Virus record (IMG/VR): IMGVR_UViG_3300030390_001297
Coordinates: 1 to 41,228 of that record
Reading direction: 5' to 3' (one strand)
DNA from: a virus
Length of the DNA: 41,228 nt
The notes beneath the pieces are model-generated. The model searched no databases and was not told the origin of the DNA. It worked only from the letters and a program-made list of their open reading frames with translations. The position numbers were made by a program, and so were the translations under genes. This document shows, in pieces, positions 21,231 through 29,815 of this stretch (positions are counted from its first letter, which is position 1; the number at the start of each line of letters is the position of its first letter).

Positions 21231-23006
21231 ATGAGACTTCTGTTTGATATCGAAACAGACGGTTTGTTGGACTCCGTTACAAAGGTCCATTGCCTTGTTG
21301 CCAGTGATATAGATACTGGCGATGAATACTATTGGGAACAAAGGGATATCGTTACTGGTATCAGGTTCCTTCAGACAGCCAAGATGCTTTCTGGGCATAA
21401 CCTTGTTGGCTTTGACCTTCCTGTGTTGGCAAAGCTGTATCCCAAAGAAAAGTTAACTGGGTTAACAATTCGGGACACGCTGGTTATGTCACGGCTTATC
21501 TGGCCTGACCGTAAGGACAGGGACTTCAAGCTGTTCCGAATGGGCAAGCTGCCCCCGAAGATGATAGGACGCCACAGCCTCAAGGCTTGGGGGTATCGCC
21601 TTGGGGAATATAAGGGTGAGTTCGCAGAGGAAACTGATTGGTCAGAGTACAGCCAAGAAATGCTGGACTACTGCCGACAGGACGTAAAGCTAAACGTCAA
21701 GCTATTCCACAAGATAGAAGCCCTTGGGTATAGCGAAGATGCCATTCAGCTAGAACACGATATCCATTCAATCCTGATTCAACAGCAGAAAGATGGGTTT
21801 CCCTTCGATGAACGTAAGGCACAGGAATTGTTCGTTACCCTAAATGAAAGACGCATGGGTATCGAAGCGGAACTAACCACCAACCAATCCCCTTGGATAG
21901 AAGAAATAGAGTTCATCCCAAAGAGGGACAACCGTACTCGCGGTTACGTCAAGGGGGAGCCATTTATTAAGCGCAGGGAAATCCCGTTTAACCCCAGTAG
22001 TCGTGAGCATATCAGTCGGTTGCTCATGGAGAAACATGGGTGGGAGCCTTCTGAGTTTACAGACACAGGCATCCCCAAGGTGGACGAAAAAATCCTCAGT
22101 GAACTTGAGTACCCAGAGGCTAAACTCCTGAATGAATACCTTATGTTGCAGAAACGCATTGGGCAACTTTCGGACGGAGCGCAAGCATGGATGAAGCTAG
22201 TAAAGGACGGGAAAATTCATGGAAGTGTCAATCATATGGGCGCAGTTACGTCACGATGTACGCACCAAAATCCCAACACTAGCCAAATTCCTAGCGTATC
22301 GGCTGAGTATGGTGTGGAGTGTCGTAGTCTTTTTCACGCACCTAATGGTTTTGTGGTCCTTGGGGCTGATTGTTCTGGTTTGGAATTGCGTTGCTTGGCC
22401 CATTTCATGGCTCTTTATGATGATGGTGAATATGCTGATATCTTGCTTAACGGAGATATCCATACGGCAAACCAACTTGCGGCTGGATTACCCTCACGCG
22501 ACATGGCTAAGACATTCATTTACGGTTGGCTTTACGGGGCAGGCGACGAGAAAATTGGTAAGATTGTGGGTAAAGGCAGTAAGGAGGGAGCTAGGTTAAA
22601 GAAAGAATTTCTAAGTAAAACCCCAGCCTTGGATAAGCTGCGAAATGCGGTCAACAAAGGCGCACTCAGGGGTTATCTCTATGGACTCGACAGGCGCAAG
22701 ATGCCTGTCAGACACGCACATGCCGCAATGAATACCCTACTGCAAGGATGTGGGGCAGTCATTTGTAAGCGATGGGTTGTTGAGTTCCATAAATTACTAA
22801 AAGAGCAAGGCTTTACCCACGGCAAGGATTATTGGCAAGCCGCCTTTGTCCATGACGAGGTGCAGGTAATTGTTCGACAAGAGGTAGGAGATACCATTGG
22901 TAAACTCTGTATCGAAGCAATCAAAAAAGCGGGTACGTACTACAATTTCCGTATCCCACTCGACGGGGAATACAAGCTCGGAAAAAACTGGGCTGAAACC
23001 CACTAA
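21231..23006 (+). CDS. DNA polymerase, family A (T7 gp5-like)
   Basis: 591 residues (T7 is 704). The 3'-5' exonuclease has D6 and E8 (FDIETDG), and the later YCRQDVKLN fits exonuclease motif III. The polymerase domain has motif A with D380 (GADCSGLELRCLAHFM), motif B (DMAKTFIYGWLYGAG) and motif C with H541-D542 (FVHDEVQV). Compared with T7, the segment between the thumb start and NPSSREH, where T7 carries its thioredoxin-binding loop, is much shorter, and another finger segment is trimmed. GAGAGGA lies about 8 bases upstream of the ATG. Palindrome site 9 lies in the exonuclease region. Confidence 0.95.
   Translation: MRLLFDIETDGLLDSVTKVHCLVASDIDTGDEYYWEQRDIVTGIRFLQTAKMLSGHNLVGFDLPVLAKLYPKEKLTGLTIRDTLVMSRLIWPDRKDRDFKLFRMGKLPPKMIGRHSLKAWGYRLGEYKGEFAEETDWSEYSQEMLDYCRQDVKLNVKLFHKIEALGYSEDAIQLEHDIHSILIQQQKDGFPFDERKAQELFVTLNERRMGIEAELTTNQSPWIEEIEFIPKRDNRTRGYVKGEPFIKRREIPFNPSSREHISRLLMEKHGWEPSEFTDTGIPKVDEKILSELEYPEAKLLNEYLMLQKRIGQLSDGAQAWMKLVKDGKIHGSVNHMGAVTSRCTHQNPNTSQIPSVSAEYGVECRSLFHAPNGFVVLGADCSGLELRCLAHFMALYDDGEYADILLNGDIHTANQLAAGLPSRDMAKTFIYGWLYGAGDEKIGKIVGKGSKEGARLKKEFLSKTPALDKLRNAVNKGALRGYLYGLDRRKMPVRHAHAAMNTLLQGCGAVICKRWVVEFHKLLKEQGFTHGKDYWQAAFVHDEVQVIVRQEVGDTIGKLCIEAIKKAGTYYNFRIPLDGEYKLGKNWAETH
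21452..21466 (+). promoter_or_regulatory. Palindromic 15-mer, site 9 (inside DNA polymerase gene)
   Basis: GTTAACTGGGTTAAC, one core mismatch, read as Lys-Leu-Thr-Gly-Leu-Thr. Confidence 0.7.
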
Positions 23007-23421
23007 GGCTAACCGAAAGAAGTTTGACCTAGATTTGGCCTATGGTGAACTTCATGAAACTGAGTTCCTAAATGTCCTGAAGAATAAGAAGGTCGAAGTG
23101 AAGACCGAGAGGGACAAGTGGGTTAAAACAGGCAACATCTGCATTGAGTACCAAAGCTACGGGAAACCCAGCGGGATTGATGCTACTGAGGCCGACTATT
23201 GGGTTCACAACCTAGCTATAGGCGACGATGTTTATTGTCGTTTGTTGTTTTCTGTGGACACCCTTCGCAAGATTATTCGGGAACCAAACAAATTCAAAAC
23301 TGTTTTTGGTGGGGATAACAACGCTTCCCGAATGTATCTAATCAAACTCTCCAAGCTGTTCAACAAAGAACAACTAGAGATTTATTCTAATCTATCCACA
23401 TTGGTAAAGGATGAAGAATGA
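22897..23421 (+). CDS. Predicted PD-(D/E)XK-type nuclease-like protein
   Basis: Up to 174 residues. The recognisable part begins at FDLDLAYGELHETEF and continues with KKVEVKTERDKWVKTGNICIEYQ and SGIDATEADYW, a pattern I know from small phage proteins next to DNA polymerase that look like restriction-fold nucleases (Glu, then E-x-K). The start is uncertain. A TTG at 22897 has TAGGAG 6 bases upstream but lies 110 bases inside the polymerase gene, and no ATG or GTG exists closer to the conserved region. It overlaps the exonuclease gene by ATGA. Nuclease activity is inferred. Confidence 0.65.
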   Translation: MVNSVSKQSKKRVRTTISVSHSTGNTSSEKTGLKPTKANRKKFDLDLAYGELHETEFLNVLKNKKVEVKTERDKWVKTGNICIEYQSYGKPSGIDATEADYWVHNLAIGDDVYCRLLFSVDTLRKIIREPNKFKTVFGGDNNASRMYLIKLSKLFNKEQLEIYSNLSTLVKDEE

Positions 23422-24134
23422 CTGCACTACTTATAGATGGTGATATTGTGGCTTTTAAAGCTGCTACTGTAAGTGAACACCCCGTCCATTGGGGGGATGA
23501 CCTATGGACACTGCACTCATACACCAGTGAAGCATATGCTTACGCTGCGGATATGGTGGAACGATTACACGAACAATCTGGATGCACTCATGCTTGGGTT
23601 TTCTTTTCAGGCAAGAAGAATTTTCGAAAGGAAGTGGACCCAAAATACAAGGCAAACCGCATAGGCAAGCGTAAGCCCCTTTGCCTAGGACCACTGCGTG
23701 AACGAATGGAAGAAACAATGCGGTGTGTTTCCTTCGACGGCCTTGAGGCTGATGACCTATTGGGTATTTATGGAAGCGCACTCCCACACAAAACTGTAAT
23801 CTGGTCCATAGATAAAGACCTTCGGCAAATCGCTGGGTTGCACCTCATAGATGACGAGGTTGTAGAGATATCCCCTGAGACTGCCGAGCGTAATTTCTGG
23901 ATGCAAGTTTTGGTTGGTGACACAGCGGATAACTACAAAGGCTGTGTGGGTGTAGGTCCTGTAAAAGCCGAAAAGATACTCACGAAAAAAGACGGGCTGA
24001 CCACATGGGAAAAGGTACTCGCGGCCTATGAGAAAGCTGGGCAGACCTTCGATGATGCCCTGACCAACGCCCGACTAGCTTTCATTCTCCGAAAGAACCA
24101 GAGGGACACGCTTTGGGAGCCACCAATCCAATGA
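23418..24134 (+). CDS. 5'-3' exonuclease (T7 gp6-like)
   Basis: 238 residues (T7 gp6 is 300). It belongs to the FEN/5' nuclease family: N-terminal LLIDGDIVAFKAA, the metal-binding acidic cluster in FDGLEADDLLG and WSIDKDLRQIAG, and the helix-hairpin-helix region GDTADNYKGCVGVGPVKAEKIL. It degrades host DNA and removes primers. It is coupled by ATGA to the gene before and the gene after. Confidence 0.92.
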   Translation: MTALLIDGDIVAFKAATVSEHPVHWGDDLWTLHSYTSEAYAYAADMVERLHEQSGCTHAWVFFSGKKNFRKEVDPKYKANRIGKRKPLCLGPLRERMEETMRCVSFDGLEADDLLGIYGSALPHKTVIWSIDKDLRQIAGLHLIDDEVVEISPETAERNFWMQVLVGDTADNYKGCVGVGPVKAEKILTKKDGLTTWEKVLAAYEKAGQTFDDALTNARLAFILRKNQRDTLWEPPIQ

Positions 24135-24397
24135 AATACGAACACTATAAAAGATTAGAGGATGCAAGAGTGACGGATGAAATGGTCAATAAACCCGCCC
24201 ACTATAATCAGAGCGAGATTGAGTGCATTGATGCAATCAAAGCGGCAACAGGTAAATCCTACGAAGCCTACCTTCAAGGTACAATCATCAAATACCTATG
24301 GCGGTACAATCATAAACACAAAGACAGAATTGAAGACCTCAAGAAAGCCCAAAACTACCTCTCAAGATTAATCCAAGAGGTAACAACTAATGGCTAA
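24131..24397 (+). CDS. DUF3310 protein
   Basis: 88 residues from ATG 24131, which overlaps the exonuclease stop by ATGA. The motif VNKPAHYNQSEIECIDAI followed by GTIIKYLWRYNHK and DLKKAQNYLSRLI is the DUF3310 (SaV-like) pattern found in many phages beside nucleotide-metabolism genes, with no established activity known to me. It overlaps the MazG-like gene by 8 bases, so it probably works in the same nucleotide-pool cassette. Confidence 0.88.
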   Translation: MKYEHYKRLEDARVTDEMVNKPAHYNQSEIECIDAIKAATGKSYEAYLQGTIIKYLWRYNHKHKDRIEDLKKAQNYLSRLIQEVTTNG

Positions 24398-24773
24398 ATG
24401 GAGTTTTTCTATGATTAACCGTGAAGAGTACGCAAAGGTTTTAGAAGCCAGCAAAGCCCTTAATTTCAATAACTACCAAAAGGAAGCCCATAGCACAGCG
24501 GTCTATCCCCCAGAAATGGGTATGGCCTACTGTGTCACTGGGTTGTGCGCTGAGACGGGCGAGGTAGCCGATAAGGTTGCTAAATACTACAGGGGTGACG
24601 GTGATTTAAACCGTGATGGCCTCAAGAAAGAGTTGGGGGATGTTCTGTGGTTTATTGCAGAGCTTTCCACACACCTAGGATTTGACTTGGATGAAGTGGC
24701 CCAAGGCAACCTAGACAAACTAGCAGATAGACAAAAAAGAAATGCCCTCAAGGGTAATGGAGATAACCGTTAA
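24390..24773 (+). CDS. MazG-like nucleotide pyrophosphohydrolase
   Basis: 127 residues. The all-alpha NTP-PPase motif is visible as AETGEVADKVAKYYR and KKELGDVLWFIAEL (E-x2-E...E-x2-D), which binds Mg2+ and hydrolyses NTPs or (p)ppGpp-like nucleotides to monophosphates. Phage MazG proteins are thought to adjust nucleotide pools during infection. The start could also be ATG 24411, which has GGAG 7 bases upstream. It overlaps the RNR gene by one base (TAATG). Confidence 0.88.
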   Translation: MAKWSFSMINREEYAKVLEASKALNFNNYQKEAHSTAVYPPEMGMAYCVTGLCAETGEVADKVAKYYRGDGDLNRDGLKKELGDVLWFIAELSTHLGFDLDEVAQGNLDKLADRQKRNALKGNGDNR

Positions 24774-26656
24774 TGGACCAGTATCAGCAATATATCGCAC
24801 TCAGTAAATACGCACGTTTTGTCGAAGGTGAAGAACGCAGGGAAACATGGGGAGAGAGTGTCGATAGATATATTAACTTCTTTTCAGAAAAATTCCCCCA
24901 AGCTAAAAAAGACCTTGCTGAAGCCTCTGGTTATATCAAGTCACTTGCCGTTGTTCCTTCGATGAGAGCAATAATGACAGCGGGTCCAGCTTTAGACAGG
25001 GACCATATAGCAGGTTATAATTGTTCGTATCTGGCGATTAACGACCAAAGGGCCTTCGATGAAACCTTGTATCTCCTGATGTGTGGTACGGGTGTTGGGT
25101 ATTCTGTGGAACGTGCAAACACCGAACAACTACCAACAGTACCCCTGAAGCTAAAACCAAGTGATGATTTGATTGTTGTTGAGGACAGCAAAATAGGATG
25201 GGCAGAGGGCCTACGTGAACTCATAACCGCATTGTATAATGGGGAAGTTCCTCAGTGGGACTTGGGCAAGATTAGACCCTCTGGCTCTCGCCTCAAAGTC
25301 TTTGGTGGTAGGGCCTCTGGACCCGACCCACTTGAGAAACTGTTTAAGTTTACCATTAAGACTTTTCGGGAAGCAGAAGGACGCCGCCTAAAACCTTTAG
25401 AATGTCACGATATTCTTTGTGCTGTTGCTGCGTCAGTTGTGGTTGGCGGGGTGCGCCGAAGTGCAATGATTAGCCTATCGGACCTTGATGATGACGAAAT
25501 GCGTTACTGCAAATCAGGGGAGTGGTGGGAATACAACATTGACCGTAAGTTTGCTAATAATTCTGTGGCTTACGAAAAGAAGCCTGACATGGGGGAATTT
25601 CTCAACGAATGGACAGCCTTGTATAAATCTCAGAGCGGTGAACGAGGTATCTTCAACCGACAGGCAGCTATGGACCAAGCGACCAAATCAGGCCGTAGGG
25701 ACCCTAATCATGCCTTTGGGACAAATCCTTGCGGAGAGATTTTATTACGCGATATGCAGACATGTAATCTCTCAGAGGTTATCATTAGGGCTTCTGATGA
25801 TGAGGAACTACTAACCAAAAAAGTCGAAATCGCGGCCCTTTTAGGCACACTTCAGTCTGCGTTGACCGACACTCGTTACCTACGTCCTGAGTGGAAGAAA
25901 AACATGATGGAAGAACGGCTTTTGGGCGTTAGTTTTACAGGCATTATGGACAACCCTTTGATGTACAGTATCGACAGTTATGACGCTACTTTCTTGTCTT
26001 GGAGACTTGAGCGTATGAAAGAGGTGGTCATCAAGACCAACGAGAAATGGGCCTCGATTCTGGGTATTAACCCATCTGTGGCTACAACTTGTGTCAAGCC
26101 AAGTGGGACGGTTTCACAGCTAAGTTCGTCTGCCTCTGGGATTCACCCACGATACGCTAACCACTACATTCGGCGTGTACGTGCAGACATTAAGGACCCT
26201 CTGGCAACATGGATGGCTGACCAAGGGCTTCCAAACGAACTAGACAAACACCAAGAGGATAATTTGGTTTTCTCGTTCCCTATCAAATCCCCAGCAGGTT
26301 GCGTTACTCGCCACTCTATGACCGCTATGGACCAACTTAACCTATGGATGATTTACAGAAAACATTGGACTGAGCATAACCCCAGTATCACCGTGTATGT
26401 CTCTGAGGACGAGTGGATTGAGGTTGCCGATTACGTGTATCAGAACTTTGAAGAGGTAGGTGGGGTGTCGTTTTTACCTAGGGAAGACGACAAACACACC
26501 TACGTACAAGCACCTTATGAAGAAATAAATGAGTTGCAATATGCTGATTTTATGGGTAAAATGCCCTCAGTTTCTTTCTCGGCTTACAGGGAAGCTAAGG
26601 ACATGACGGTTGCTTCACAGGAACTAGCATGTACGGGCGGTGCTTGTGAGCTTTAG
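24773..26656 (+). CDS. nrdJ: Ribonucleotide reductase, class II, adenosylcobalamin-dependent
   Basis: 627 residues. It converts ribonucleotides to deoxyribonucleotides with a B12 cofactor, using host-supplied B12. C84 (GYNCSYLA), the N318-x-C320-x-E322 active site (NPCGEI), LMCGTGVGYSVE, VVGGVRRSAM, PSGTVSQLSS and the C-terminal pair in ACTGGACEL fit the monomeric class II type. No ATP-cone is seen at the N-terminus and no NrdB partner gene is present in the genome, as expected for class II. It is the last gene of the replication block; palindrome site 10 and a strong terminator follow immediately. Confidence 0.94.
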   Translation: MDQYQQYIALSKYARFVEGEERRETWGESVDRYINFFSEKFPQAKKDLAEASGYIKSLAVVPSMRAIMTAGPALDRDHIAGYNCSYLAINDQRAFDETLYLLMCGTGVGYSVERANTEQLPTVPLKLKPSDDLIVVEDSKIGWAEGLRELITALYNGEVPQWDLGKIRPSGSRLKVFGGRASGPDPLEKLFKFTIKTFREAEGRRLKPLECHDILCAVAASVVVGGVRRSAMISLSDLDDDEMRYCKSGEWWEYNIDRKFANNSVAYEKKPDMGEFLNEWTALYKSQSGERGIFNRQAAMDQATKSGRRDPNHAFGTNPCGEILLRDMQTCNLSEVIIRASDDEELLTKKVEIAALLGTLQSALTDTRYLRPEWKKNMMEERLLGVSFTGIMDNPLMYSIDSYDATFLSWRLERMKEVVIKTNEKWASILGINPSVATTCVKPSGTVSQLSSSASGIHPRYANHYIRRVRADIKDPLATWMADQGLPNELDKHQEDNLVFSFPIKSPAGCVTRHSMTAMDQLNLWMIYRKHWTEHNPSITVYVSEDEWIEVADYVYQNFEEVGGVSFLPREDDKHTYVQAPYEEINELQYADFMGKMPSVSFSAYREAKDMTVASQELACTGGACEL

Positions 26657-26661
26657 GGATT

Positions 26662-26676
26662 GTTAACTGGGTTAAC
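26662..26676 (+). promoter_or_regulatory. Palindromic 15-mer, site 10
   Basis: GTTAACTGGGTTAAC between the RNR stop and the terminator stem (8 bases before it). One core mismatch, identical to site 9. Confidence 0.75.
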
Positions 26677-26683
26677 TAACTTC

Positions 26684-26708
26684 GGGTCGCCTTCGGGCGG
26701 CCCTTTTT
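26684..26708 (+). terminator. Rho-independent terminator after RNR
   Basis: Stem GGGTCGCC / GGCGGCCC (one wobble) around a TTCG tetraloop, followed by five T residues. It separates the replication block from the virion genes. Confidence 0.9.
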
Positions 26709-26711
26709 CGT

Positions 26712-26729
26712 TTATTGGACATTATCGGG
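26712..26729 (+). promoter_or_regulatory. Conserved GGACATTAT element (candidate phage late promoter), copy b
   Basis: TTATTGGACATTATCGGG, 3 bases after the terminator and 9 bases before the first virion gene. A late promoter is expected exactly here. It is related to copies at 7750 and 17981. Confidence 0.5.
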
Positions 26730-26738
26730 TTTACCACC

Positions 26739-26921
26739 ATGAAAATATTTACAGGCACACCGCTGATATCAAAAGAGGTTCTACATTACCTTGAAGCTCA
26801 GTACCCAGACAGGATTCCTATGGATACCTCTCTGACCGCTGAAGACTTCCGTTATCTGCAAGGCCAACAAAGCGTTATCGAAAAGATACGCCAACTCACA
26901 GAGTTTGAAGAAGAGGACTAA
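26739..26921 (+). CDS. Small hypothetical protein at start of virion block
   Basis: 60 residues from ATG 26739; an open TTG at 26715 overlaps the candidate promoter and is rejected. It is acidic and helical (EVLHYLEAQYPDRIP, SVIEKIRQLTEFEEED). There is no clear ribosome-binding site. Its place corresponds to the T7 gp6.5-gp6.7 region, but no similarity is evident. Confidence 0.6.
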   Translation: MKIFTGTPLISKEVLHYLEAQYPDRIPMDTSLTAEDFRYLQGQQSVIEKIRQLTEFEEED

Positions 26922-26925
26922 CCAA

Positions 26926-27147
26926 ATGTGTCTGTCAAAACAAAAAGTTCCAATGTCCCCTATTAGGGCATCAGCACCCGCTGCGGCGGTATTAAACACA
27001 AAGCCTGTAGATTTTGATGCGGTAGATAGCGACAGTGCGTCCCTAAAGAAGAAATCCAAGGGCAAGAAAGCCTTTCGTATCGCTAAGAATAAAGATGTGG
27101 GTACACCTATGTCTGGTTCTGGCCTCTCAATTCCTAAGAGTTCTTAG
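26926..27147 (+). CDS. Possible gp7.3-like virion protein
   Basis: 73 residues. AAGAGGA lies about 9 bases before ATG 26926. The protein is basic with a C-terminal part KKKSKGKKAFRIAKNK followed by SGSGLSIP. This recalls the end of T7 gp7.3 (KKSLSVARSSGGGINI), a small tail-associated, ejected protein. Position two genes before the portal agrees. The similarity is short, so the call is tentative. Confidence 0.55.
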   Translation: MCLSKQKVPMSPIRASAPAAAVLNTKPVDFDAVDSDSASLKKKSKGKKAFRIAKNKDVGTPMSGSGLSIPKSS

Positions 27148-27149
27148 AA

Positions 27150-27398
27150 ATGTGTACGGGTGTAGAGTACGTTTCGCATGAGGATTACTATAACCCCAAA
27201 CGCACCGCTGCACCTGTAAGAACTTCGGGTGAAGGTGACGGTGGTGGGCATGTGGGCAGAGCCTATAGAGACACACCAATGAACGTCATGGGTTCAGGTA
27301 AAAAATCAAAATCCACAATGACTACAGCCCCAACGCGAAGCACTAGCAGAACCACAGGATTAAACATAGGTGGCGATTATTCGGGCGGTTTATATTAA
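27150..27398 (+). CDS. Small virion-block hypothetical protein
   Basis: 82 residues, Gly/Ser/Thr-rich and probably disordered (GEGDGGGHVGRAYR, MTTAPTRSTSRTTGLNIGG). The GLNI near its end recalls the C-terminus of gp7.3-type proteins, so this and the previous gene may be related. It starts 2 bases after the previous stop and ends 12 bases before the portal gene. Confidence 0.55.
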   Translation: MCTGVEYVSHEDYYNPKRTAAPVRTSGEGDGGGHVGRAYRDTPMNVMGSGKKSKSTMTTAPTRSTSRTTGLNIGGDYSGGLY

Positions 27399-27410
27399 AA
27401 AGAGGGTGCC

Positions 27411-28973
27411 ATGCTAAACGCACAAAATAAGTCTGTAGCTGGTAGGTACACACAGCTAGAGTCACACAGGCACTCATTCCTAGAGCGCGGCAGGGATGCC
27501 TCTGAGTTAACCATTCCAACACTTGTACCGCCCGAAGGACACTCAGGGTCCACACTGTATAAAACACCGTATCAGTCGGTGGGTGCCAGAGGTATCAATA
27601 ACCTAGCCTCTAAACTACTCATGACCCTTTTGCCGCCCAACGCGCCGTTCTTTCGGTTATCTATTGATGACTTTGATATCGAACAGCTTGCAGGGAAGGA
27701 CGCTAGGGGAGCCGTTGAGGAAGCCTTGTCCCGAATAGAACGTGCGGCAATGCAAGAGATTGAAGCTACTGCCGTTAGGGTCCCTGTGCATGAAGCCCTG
27801 AAGCAACTTATCGTAGCAGGGAACGCTCTGGTCTATATGCCAAAAACTGGTGGTATGAAAGTGTACCGATTAGACCGCTATGTGGTCAAACGCGATACCA
27901 TGGGTAACGTACTGGAAATTATCACTAAGGAGACTGTTTCTCCTATGATGCTTCCTAAAGAAGCCCAAGAAATCATAGCGACCTCTGAAGATTATGATAG
28001 GGACACAACAAAGAACTGTGACCTATACACCTACATTTGTCGCAAAGGTAATAAGTTTGAGATTTATCAGGAAGTAAAAGGGTTCGTTATCCCTAGTACC
28101 CAAGGTACTTTCCCGCTTGAAAAACTCCCGTTCATTCCCCTGAGATTTATTAGGATTGATGGCGAAGATTATGGGCGTGGGTATGTAGAAGAATATATAG
28201 GTGACTTACGAAGTCTTGAGGCTCTTACGAGAGCTATTGTCGAAGGTGCTGCGGCGTCTTCAAAGGTACTATTTCTGGTAAGACCCAACGGAACAACAAA
28301 ACAATCAACATTAGCAAAGGCCCCCAATGGGGCTATCGTCCAAGGGGATGCTAATGACGTAACTACCCTTCAGGTACAGAAGTACAATGACTTCAGGGTA
28401 GCCCAAGAAACAGCTTCAACTATTACAGAACGTCTGTCTTTTGCGTTCCTGTTAAATAGTGCCATTCAAAGAAATGCGGAACGTGTCACAGCGGAAGAAA
28501 TAAGGTACTCTGCACAGGAGCTAGAAACAGCCCTTGGTGGTGTCTACAGTATTCTCTCCCAAGAGTTTCAGTTACCGCTTGTTAAGCTCTTGCTGGCTCG
28601 TCTTGAGACAACAGGCAAGATGCCAAAGATGCCCAAGGATTCCGTAAAGCCTCAGATTGTTACTGGCTTGGAAGCTCTTGGTCGTGGACAGGACTTGAAC
28701 AAACTATCTCAATTCCTGAGTTTCCTACAGCCATTAGGCCCTGAGATTATTAGTCAGAACTTAAATGTTGAAGACTACATAGACCGTCTTGGAGCGTCCC
28801 TAGGGATTGACACTGGTGGGCTAGTTAAATCTGCGGAGCAGAAGGCCCAAGAAATGCAAGCGGCACAAGAGGCCCAACAGCAAGAACTTGGGAACCAAAC
28901 ACTAGCTAACATGGCTGAAAGGGCAGCACCAAAGCTGGCTGAACAAATCCCAGAGAACCTTCAGCCTAACTAA
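27411..28973 (+). CDS. Portal / head-tail connector protein (T7 gp8-like)
   Basis: 520 residues (T7 gp8 is 536). It forms the 12-subunit ring through which DNA enters and leaves the head. Segments typical of podovirus portals are visible: TPYQSVGARGINNLASKL, LLPPNAPFFRLSI, KQLIVAGNALVYMP, EDYGRGYVEEYIGDL and AERVTAEEIRYSAQELE. The C-terminus is Gln/Ala-rich (QEMQAAQEAQQQELGNQ), as in T7 gp8. The scaffold gene follows closely. Confidence 0.93.
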   Translation: MLNAQNKSVAGRYTQLESHRHSFLERGRDASELTIPTLVPPEGHSGSTLYKTPYQSVGARGINNLASKLLMTLLPPNAPFFRLSIDDFDIEQLAGKDARGAVEEALSRIERAAMQEIEATAVRVPVHEALKQLIVAGNALVYMPKTGGMKVYRLDRYVVKRDTMGNVLEIITKETVSPMMLPKEAQEIIATSEDYDRDTTKNCDLYTYICRKGNKFEIYQEVKGFVIPSTQGTFPLEKLPFIPLRFIRIDGEDYGRGYVEEYIGDLRSLEALTRAIVEGAAASSKVLFLVRPNGTTKQSTLAKAPNGAIVQGDANDVTTLQVQKYNDFRVAQETASTITERLSFAFLLNSAIQRNAERVTAEEIRYSAQELETALGGVYSILSQEFQLPLVKLLLARLETTGKMPKMPKDSVKPQIVTGLEALGRGQDLNKLSQFLSFLQPLGPEIISQNLNVEDYIDRLGASLGIDTGGLVKSAEQKAQEMQAAQEAQQQELGNQTLANMAERAAPKLAEQIPENLQPN

Positions 28974-28994
28974 CCAGTGGAGACAGTAAGAAAT

Positions 28995-29753
28995 ATGGTT
29001 GAAGCACTCAACACACACCAAGAACAAACGCCCGAAGACCCTTCCTATGTTCAGGAAATGGTGCAAAAGGCCGAAGGTTTAAACAACCAACAAGAGGAAC
29101 GCCCAGAGTGGCTACCTGAGAAGTTCAATTCCCCTAAAGATATGGCAGATGCTTATGCAAACCTTGAACGTCAATTCCATGATAAACAAGGTGACACAGA
29201 TGAAGCGGCTGCTGTTGATGAAATGGGAAATGAGGAAGTCAAAGAATACCTTTCAGATAAGGGAGTTGACTTCAACACAATGTCCGAGGACTTTTGGCAA
29301 AACGATGGGTTGTCAGAAAACCAATACAACCAGCTTGAAGCCGCTGGTATACCTTCAGATATTGTAGACCAATTCATTGATGGTCAGAAGGCCATTGTGG
29401 ATGCCACCAGACAACAGGCGTTTAACATAGCTGGTGGCGAAGAAAACTATGGGCAAATGATGGACTGGGCAACCAATAATCTATCGGAGCCTGAACAAAA
29501 CGCCTTTAATGCAGCGGTAGACAGTGGGGATACGGGCAAAGCTATGTTCGCTATTCAAGGTCTATCGGCCCGTTTCCGTTCTGACGCTGGGAGCGAACCA
29601 AACCTACTCCAAGGTGAGGTTTCTAATTCGTCAGTGGGGTCTTACCAAAGTCTAGCAGAAATCACCTCTGCGATGTCTGACCCAAGGTACGAGAAAGACC
29701 CTGCATACCGTGACCAAGTAGCTAAGAAACTACAGCGGTCTTCGGTTCTCTAG
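28995..29753 (+). CDS. Capsid scaffolding protein (T7 gp9-like)
   Basis: 252 residues from ATG 28995; a GTG at 28977 in frame is also possible. It is very acidic and Gln-rich, with PEWLPEKFNSPKDMADAYANLERQ, a motif found in podovirus scaffolds, and a helical C-terminal part. Its place between portal and capsid confirms the role: it guides procapsid assembly and then exits. A strong terminator follows. Confidence 0.9.
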   Translation: MVEALNTHQEQTPEDPSYVQEMVQKAEGLNNQQEERPEWLPEKFNSPKDMADAYANLERQFHDKQGDTDEAAAVDEMGNEEVKEYLSDKGVDFNTMSEDFWQNDGLSENQYNQLEAAGIPSDIVDQFIDGQKAIVDATRQQAFNIAGGEENYGQMMDWATNNLSEPEQNAFNAAVDSGDTGKAMFAIQGLSARFRSDAGSEPNLLQGEVSNSSVGSYQSLAEITSAMSDPRYEKDPAYRDQVAKKLQRSSVL

Positions 29754-29780
29754 TCCTGTCTCCCACAAGCAAACTAGAGT

Positions 29781-29815
29781 GGGCGACCCTATATCCTCCC
29801 CATGGGTCGCCCTTT
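29781..29815 (+). terminator. Rho-independent terminator between scaffold and capsid
   Basis: Perfect 9-bp stem GGGCGACCC / GGGTCGCCC with a 14-base loop, followed by TTTACT. The T run is short, so read-through is likely, leaving the capsid gene partly on a separate unit. Confidence 0.75.

Noticed and set aside
22980-22990. A-AAA-AAC slippery heptamer near the end of the DNA polymerase gene
   Set aside because: It is in the right phase for a -1 frameshift, but the -1 frame meets a stop after two codons, and the downstream nuclease-like ORF is in the +1 frame.
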